This document shows positions 5,866-7,992 of a stretch of DNA of 7,992 nucleotides, in pieces. The stretch spans positions 1 through 7,992 of the forward strand of contig JBEVEP010000181.1 in NCBI GenBank assembly GCA_040512755.1, given 5' to 3'. The first letter of the stretch is position 1. Each line of letters starts with the position of its first letter. The notes under the pieces were generated by a model, which searched no databases, was not told the origin of the DNA, and saw nothing but the letters and a program-made list of their open reading frames with translations. Origin of the DNA: JBEVEP01 sp040512755. GTDB lineage: Bacteria > Pseudomonadota > Alphaproteobacteria > Rhizobiales > Rhizobiaceae. The translations under genes and the position numbers were made by a program.

Positions 5866-6525
5866 TCATTGCTTGCCATATGCGGCGAGGAATACGCGCA
5901 CGCCGTCTGCAGCATGCCGGCGAAGTTCTGCCTGTGTTGGAATCGCCTCGTCTCCCAACAGCATAGCCTGGTTCAAAGGGGCGGACATGATGAGCCAGTT
6001 GAATTGTGAAGCCGCGATCATAGGATCGTCGATCGCCAGCAGACCGCGTTCGGCCAGACGTTCGAATGCCGTTGCCAGCGCCGTCAGCGCACGCATCGGT
6101 CCGCGCTCGTAGAGAACCTTCGCCAATTCCGGGAAGCGGCTGACCTCGCCAATGACCAGGCGGCGCAACTGCATCACGCGCGGCGTCAGCACCGCGGAGA
6201 GCTGCCGATACGCGTAATCCTGAAGGTATACGCTCAGGTCTCCGCCCTCTTCGAGTTCTATCTCGGTATGGACCGAGTCACCTGTCTTGGTGGTCATGCT
6301 GCTCACGATCTCGATGAACAGCGCCTCCTTGCTCGCGAAATGCTTGTAGACGGTCTGCTTGGACACGCCTGACAGGGCGGCGATTTCGTCCATGCTTGTG
6401 CCAAGATAGCCGTCCCTGAGGAATACTTCTGTGGCGGCGTCGAGGATCGCCATGCGCTTGCGCGTTGAGCGATTCGGCTCTTCGCGCCCAACCGGTTCTT
6501 TTCCTGAAGCCAACAAGCCCTCCAT
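5866..6525 (-). CDS. TetR/AcrR-family transcriptional repressor, AefR-like C-terminal domain
   Basis: 219 residues from the ATG at 6525. The frame extends to a TTG at 6594, but that start would sit inside the operator/promoter region. Residues 21-73 are the TetR DNA-binding domain: RMAILDAATEVFLRDGYLGTSMDEIAALSGVSKQTVYKHFASKEALF, with the helix-turn-helix at about 44-63. The remainder is helical; RRLVIGEVSRFPELAKVLYERGPMRAL (121-147) is characteristic of the AefR-like TetR C-terminal domain that forms the ligand pocket and dimer face. Family knowledge: such proteins repress a neighbouring gene and usually themselves, and release DNA when a small molecule binds. It is divergent from an alpha/beta hydrolase gene, with two matching 15-base palindromes in the shared region, so autoregulation and control of the hydrolase are likely. 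The ligand is unknown. The ribosome site (GGTGG) is weak. Confidence 0.92.
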   Translation of the reverse strand: MEGLLASGKEPVGREEPNRSTRKRMAILDAATEVFLRDGYLGTSMDEIAALSGVSKQTVYKHFASKEALFIEIVSSMTTKTGDSVHTEIELEEGGDLSVYLQDYAYRQLSAVLTPRVMQLRRLVIGEVSRFPELAKVLYERGPMRALTALATAFERLAERGLLAIDDPMIAASQFNWLIMSAPLNQAMLLGDEAIPTQAELRRHAADGVRVFLAAYGKQ

Positions 6526-6557
6526 AACGCCACCAATCCCGAATCCTATTTTCCCAA

Positions 6558-6594
6558 TTGACTCGACAGTACTAGACGGTCTAGTTTTACACAA
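6558..6594. promoter_or_regulatory. Candidate overlapping divergent promoters of the TetR and hydrolase genes
   Basis: Plus strand: TTGACT (6558-6563) and TAGTTT (6582-6587) at 18-base spacing, pointing to the hydrolase. Minus strand: TTGTGT (6594-6589) and TACTGT (6571-6566) at 17-base spacing, pointing to the TetR gene. Both -10 elements are weak matches. Operator 1 (6571-6585) overlaps or abuts both -10 elements, so one bound repressor could block both genes. Confidence 0.45.
6571..6585. promoter_or_regulatory. TetR operator 1 (perfect palindrome)
   Basis: ACTAGACGGTCTAGT: seven-base arms ACTAGAC and GTCTAGT are exact reverse complements around a central base. It lies between the divergent TetR and hydrolase genes and shares its core with operator 2. 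Size and symmetry fit a TetR dimer site. Confidence 0.8.
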
Positions 6595-6602
6595 GGCTCG
6601 GT

Positions 6603-6617
6603 ACTGGACGGTCTAGT
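6603..6617. promoter_or_regulatory. TetR operator 2 (one-base variant)
   Basis: ACTGGACGGTCTAGT differs from operator 1 at one base (A to G in the left arm). The centres are 32 bases apart, about three helical turns, which would put two dimers on the same face of the DNA. The preceding GT is also shared by both copies. Confidence 0.8.
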
Positions 6618-6686
6618 TCACGATGAAAGGCCACCAATTCATCGATGCTGCACCACACCACCTTTCCGCCACCAGGAGACGTAGCT

Positions 6687-7567
6687 GTGACCCACCATCC
6701 CTCCAAATCGTCCACGCTGAAAGTGCAAGGCGCAGAGCTCTACTACGAGGTTAGGGGCTCAGGCCCTGTCCTCCTGATCGTCCCCGGCGGCCCGCAGGAT
6801 GCTGGCGTCTTTGCTGACGTCTCGCAACACCTCGCCGATCGCTACACTGTCGTCGCCTTCGACCCACGCGGGAACTCACGCAGTACCTTTGACGACGAAC
6901 CCGAGGAACTTTCACTCGATGTGCAAGCCGACGATGCCGCGGCACTAATCGGAGCGCTTGGCGGTGGACCAGCCTATGTGTTCGGGACCAGCGGCGGCGC
7001 CCAGATCGGACTGAATCTGACAGTTCGCTATCCCGGTTTGGTGCGCATCGCCGTTGCGCATGAGCCTCCCACCATCATGCTGCTCGACGAGCCCACTCAA
7101 GCCCTGACTGCCGCCCGTGAGCTTTACAATAGCTATCGCCGCGAAGGCGTCGATGCCGCGATGCAAAAGTTCTTCGCCGATACGGCCTGGCTGAGAATGC
7201 CGAGCAAGGTGAGGGTGCTCTGGCGTTCGAAATGCCGCCCGAGGCTGCCGAAACGTTTGCCCGGGTCAGCGGAAATTTCGAGTACTGGCTCGCCCACGGC
7301 ATGATGCCGCTGTCCCTCTATCGCCCCGAGATCAACGCGTTACGCACTGGAAACCCACTTGTTGTCGTGGGCATCGGGGCTCAGTCCGCCGGACAGCCCA
7401 TCGAAAGCATGGGGATGGCGCTGGCTGAAAAACTCGGGATCGAGCCGGTTATCTTCCCTGGTGACCACATGGGTTTCGACACCCTCGCCGAGCCCTTCGC
7501 GGCCACCCTTCATGAGGTGCTTGTTGAAAGTCGAAATGAACACCGAACCGCGGGAAGTCTCCGATGA
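6687..7567 (+). pseudogene. Alpha/beta-fold hydrolase interrupted by a single-base frameshift
   Basis: The GTG at 6687 has AGGAG (6674-6678) eight bases upstream and is preferred over an in-frame ATG at 6645. The first frame gives an alpha/beta hydrolase N-terminal half: strand and oxyanion loop LLIVPGGP (29-36), YTVVAFDPRGNSRS (53-66), and nucleophile elbow G-T-S-G-G with Ser102. After FFADT (residue 166, about base 7184) this frame loses family character and stops at 7304. The homologous continuation (GLAENAEQGEG..., strand VVVGIGAQS, then PGDHMGF with catalytic His261) runs in another frame to the stop at 7567. Restoring one G near 7184-7186 joins both halves into 293 residues, a normal length with Ser and His of the triad. 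The gene is either newly broken or shows a sequencing error. It is probably repressed by the divergent TetR protein. Substrate unknown; esterase or epoxide/haloperoxidase-type activities are possible. Confidence 0.85.
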
Positions 7568-7635
7568 TCGGGCGTTTCGCGGCAGCGAGGGCAATCATAT
7601 CAAGTGCTGTGACCTTTGGCCGTACCGCCGTCAGA

Positions 7636-7841
7636 TACCCCCACCCCAATCCCTCCCACAAGAGGGCCCTGAAGGGGGTGAGGAACGGCGCTGATCGCGG
7701 CGAGTTCATGCCCTTCCTCCACCCCTTTAGGGGGGAGGTGTCGAGGGCGAAGCCCGAGACGGAGAGGGGGAAATTAGCTCTCACCTCCATATGCGATAGC
7801 CCTGCCCTTGTGGGGAGGGCTAGGGGTGGCGGTGGGGGGTA
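7636..7841 (-). repeat. Palindromic intergenic repeat, copy B (MITE/RIME-like)
   Basis: A 206-base element with related inverted ends: the left end (7636-7669, TACCCCCACCCC..., then CCCTCCCACAAG) resembles the reverse complement of the right end (7804-7841, ...GTGGGGAGGGC...GGTGGGGGGTA) with small gaps. Internal hairpins include CCTCCACCCC-TTTA-GGGGGGAGG (about 7717-7739) and TAGCCCT/AGGGCTA (7797-7822). The part 7711-7803 matches copy A at 5284-5375 in reverse orientation. No open frame is credible and no target duplication is obvious. A further partial copy of one end, GCTATCATATGG (7875-7886), lies outside and is inverted relative to 7787-7800. Confidence 0.65.
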
Positions 7842-7956
7842 GCGAAAGCGCGAGGGTCAAGGGTAATGGCCCCTGCTATCATATGGCGAGACGCCACGGA
7901 TAAGTACGCCCGGCAAAGCAACACCGCCAGCCAACGTTGAAAAGGCCTTACCCGAC

Positions 7957-7992
7957 ATGACTGTGACGAAATCGCAAAAGATCGAAATCGAA
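7957..7992 (+). CDS. Possible start of a gene running off the right edge
   Basis: ATG at 7957 opens a frame of 12 codons (MTVTKSQKIEIE) that is still open at the window end. AAAAGG lies upstream but at a long spacing. The change from repeat DNA to a lysine/glutamate-rich reading frame is compatible with a real gene, but 12 codons are too few to identify it. Confidence 0.35.
   Translation, partial: MTVTKSQKIEIE

Noticed and set aside
6526..6594. Longer TetR protein starting at a TTG at 6594
   Set aside because: That start would lie within the promoter and next to operator 1, and the family domain needs only the ATG at 6525.
5284..7841. Composite transposon bounded by the two repeats
   Set aside because: No transposase is present, the repeats differ in length and ends, and no target duplication is visible.
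7564..7842. 92-codon plus-strand open frame after the hydrolase, overlapping its stop
   Set aside because: It coincides with the palindromic repeat and its translation is dictated by C/G runs.

Overview
The window looks like chromosomal DNA from an alphaproteobacterium, probably Hyphomicrobiales (Mesorhizobium/Phyllobacteriaceae-like). This rests on the high G+C of most genes, the style of the gene products (an OmpR-type winged helix fused to a TolB-like/TPR regulator, a DUF2721 membrane protein, an AefR-like TetR regulator), and two copies of a C/G-run-rich palindromic intergenic repeat typical of such genomes. Genus is not determined. There is no rRNA, tRNA, CRISPR array, transposase or phage gene that I can see.

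Layout. (1) 1-1526, minus strand: a membrane-anchored CadC-like regulator whose C-terminus is cut by the window edge. (2) 1790-2170, plus: a small exported protein, divergent from the regulator. (3) 2224-2751, minus: a DUF2721 three-helix membrane protein. (4) 2842-3264, plus: a small exported protein, divergent from DUF2721. (5) 3265-3607: an AT-rich intergenic stretch leading to 3608-4201, a protein of the AA10 lytic polysaccharide monooxygenase (LPMO) family with no signal peptide, followed by a long hairpin and a structured 390-base gap. (6) 4593-5279, plus: a lipoprotein of unknown function. (7) 5284-5375: repeat copy A. (8) 5415-5684, minus: a small helical protein. (9) 5866-6525, minus: a TetR-family regulator, divergent from an alpha/beta hydrolase (6687-7567) that carries a one-base frameshift. 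Two near-identical 15-base palindromic operators lie between them. (10) 7636-7841: repeat copy B, in the opposite orientation to copy A, then the possible first 12 codons of another gene at the right edge.

The genes do not form one pathway. The clear regulatory unit is the TetR/hydrolase pair. The most unusual item is the AA10 protein. It keeps the residues of the copper 'histidine brace' (H6, H106, A104, F187), but H6 is preceded by five residues, there are no cysteines, and an in-frame stop just upstream rules out a missed signal peptide. Its lower G+C and AT-rich leader suggest later acquisition than its neighbours.
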